From contig JADQBO010000088.1 of assembly GCA_016278585.1 (NCBI GenBank), positions 1-5,562 on the forward strand: a stretch of DNA of 5,562 bases, read 5' to 3'. Shown here piece after piece: positions 4,850 to 5,562 of the stretch (its first letter is position 1; each line of letters opens with the position of its first letter). The notes beneath the pieces are model-generated. The model had not been told where the DNA came from. It did no database searches and saw only the letters and a program-made list of their open reading frames with translations. The stretch comes from Desulfosporosinus sp. (GTDB lineage: Bacteria > Bacillota > Desulfitobacteriia > Desulfitobacteriales > Desulfitobacteriaceae). A program made the translations under genes and the position numbers.

Positions 4850-5562
4850 TTAACATCCGAATATCGGGACAACCGAGGGCTTCCCTGAGTATGAATTTAA
4901 CTCTCTTAACTGTAAAAGGGACAAATAACCCTCAACGAGCTTTGGTTCCTCGCCCCTTTGAGATTCCACTAAAATCCCGGTTCCAACAACATCGGCTTCA
5001 AACTCATCCATTAAATTCTTGATCCCCAAGACTGTTCCGCCAGCTTTCATGAAATCGTCAATAACAAGGACGCGTCGCTGGGGTTCTAACGCTCTTCGAG
5101 AAAGGGACATGGTTTGAATTCGCCTTGATGATCCAGAAACATAATTAATGCTGACTGAAGAACCCTCCGTTACTTTGTTACCACTACGAATGACCACCAT
5201 AGGCAGCCCTAAGGCCTCTGCCGTAACAAGGGCTAGAGGGATCCCTTTCGTTTCAATAGTAACGACTACATCCGGTTTCTTGTCACGAAACGCCCCTGCA
5301 AAAATTAACCCCAACGGACGTAAAACAGAAGGGTCGAACAATAAGTCAGTCATATAGAGAAAGCCGCCAGCAAGAATACGCTCTTTATTATTTAGGTTTT
5401 GAGCCAGTGTATTGAGGACTTGCCTTGCTTCTTCCTTTGAGATTTCTGGAATATAACGAACTCCTCCGGCTGCCCCAGAAATTGTTTCGAGATGGCCATG
5501 ACCCGATTGTAAAAGACTCCCTTTAACTGCCATCAAATCCTCACTAATAGTGGACTTAGCCG
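4850..5562 (-). CDS. purR: Purine operon repressor PurR (N-terminus beyond the right edge)
   Basis: PurR of Gram-positive bacteria represses purine synthesis and salvage genes. It has an N-terminal winged helix that binds PurBoxes and a C-terminal phosphoribosyltransferase-fold domain that senses PRPP. The 236 residues visible begin AKSTISEDL, which aligns with AKSSISEDL near residue 36 of the B. subtilis protein, so about 35 residues (most of the winged helix) are outside the window. Next come GAAGGVRYIP (29-38 of the visible part), KGIPLA (105-110), NKVTEGSSVSINYVSGSS (128-145), RIQTMSL (147-153) and the PRPP loop VLVIDDFMKAGGT (164-176). The TTG at 5536 and ATG at 5533 are internal codons, because the frame stays open and homologous to the edge. 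The C-terminus (ending PIFGC) is about 15-20 residues shorter than in B. subtilis. Prs, encoded nearby, makes its effector. Confidence 0.96.
   Translation of the reverse strand, partial: AKSTISEDLMAVKGSLLQSGHGHLETISGAAGGVRYIPEISKEEARQVLNTLAQNLNNKERILAGGFLYMTDLLFDPSVLRPLGLIFAGAFRDKKPDVVVTIETKGIPLALVTAEALGLPMVVIRSGNKVTEGSSVSINYVSGSSRRIQTMSLSRRALEPQRRVLVIDDFMKAGGTVLGIKNLMDEFEADVVGTGILVESQRGEEPKLVEGYLSLLQLRELNSYSGKPSVVPIFGC

Noticed and set aside
5531..5536. TTG 5536 or ATG 5533 as the purR start, giving a protein lacking the DNA-binding domain
   Set aside because: The frame stays open to the window edge and the upstream residues AKSTISED match PurR, so the gene is simply cut by the window.

Overview
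The window is a housekeeping and sporulation gene cluster from an endospore-forming Firmicute. Protein sequences and moderate base composition suggest the Clostridia, most likely a Desulfosporosinus/Desulfitobacterium-type Peptococcaceae. The genus is an inference from general resemblance, because no search could be run. Gene content follows the Bacillus subtilis purR-(yabJ)-spoVG-glmU-prs-(ctc)-spoVC/pth-fin(yabK) neighbourhood. Nearly everything is on the minus strand, so the biological order runs from the right end of the window to the left.

Right to left: the C-terminal 236 residues of the purine repressor PurR (4850 to the right edge, N-terminus outside the window). Next comes an A+T-rich gap with a near-perfect sigma-H promoter and spoVG (4474-4728), followed by a 54-nt hairpin. 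A sigma-A-type promoter then precedes glmU (2876-4237) and prs (1919-2860), which look translationally coupled. A plus-strand gene for a double PRC-barrel protein (1171-1902) lies opposite prs, and its terminator hairpin overlaps its own stop codon and touches the prs stop codon. A short divergent region with two dyads separates it from pth (524-1081). Left of pth is a 58-residue zinc-ribbon-like gene, fin (287-463), with a good ribosome binding site and a plausible forespore promoter. The last ~285 bp (1-286) hold no gene. They contain a structured RNA/terminator-like segment and two copies of an 88-bp-period repeat rich in hairpins, running off the left edge.

Functional links: Prs makes PRPP, which is the effector sensed by the PRT-fold domain of PurR. 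GlmU makes UDP-GlcNAc for the cell wall. Pth recycles peptidyl-tRNA. SpoVG and Fin tie the cluster to sporulation: spoVG carries a sigma-H promoter, and Fin is known in B. subtilis as an inhibitor of sigma-F. Two genes found in the Bacillus arrangement are missing here: yabJ between purR and spoVG, and ctc between prs and pth, whose place is taken by the inverted PRC-barrel gene.

I found no convincing new multi-gene system. The items most worth a second look are the hairpin repeat array, the structured segment downstream of fin, the small fin gene with its promoter, and the dyad between pth and the PRC-barrel gene.
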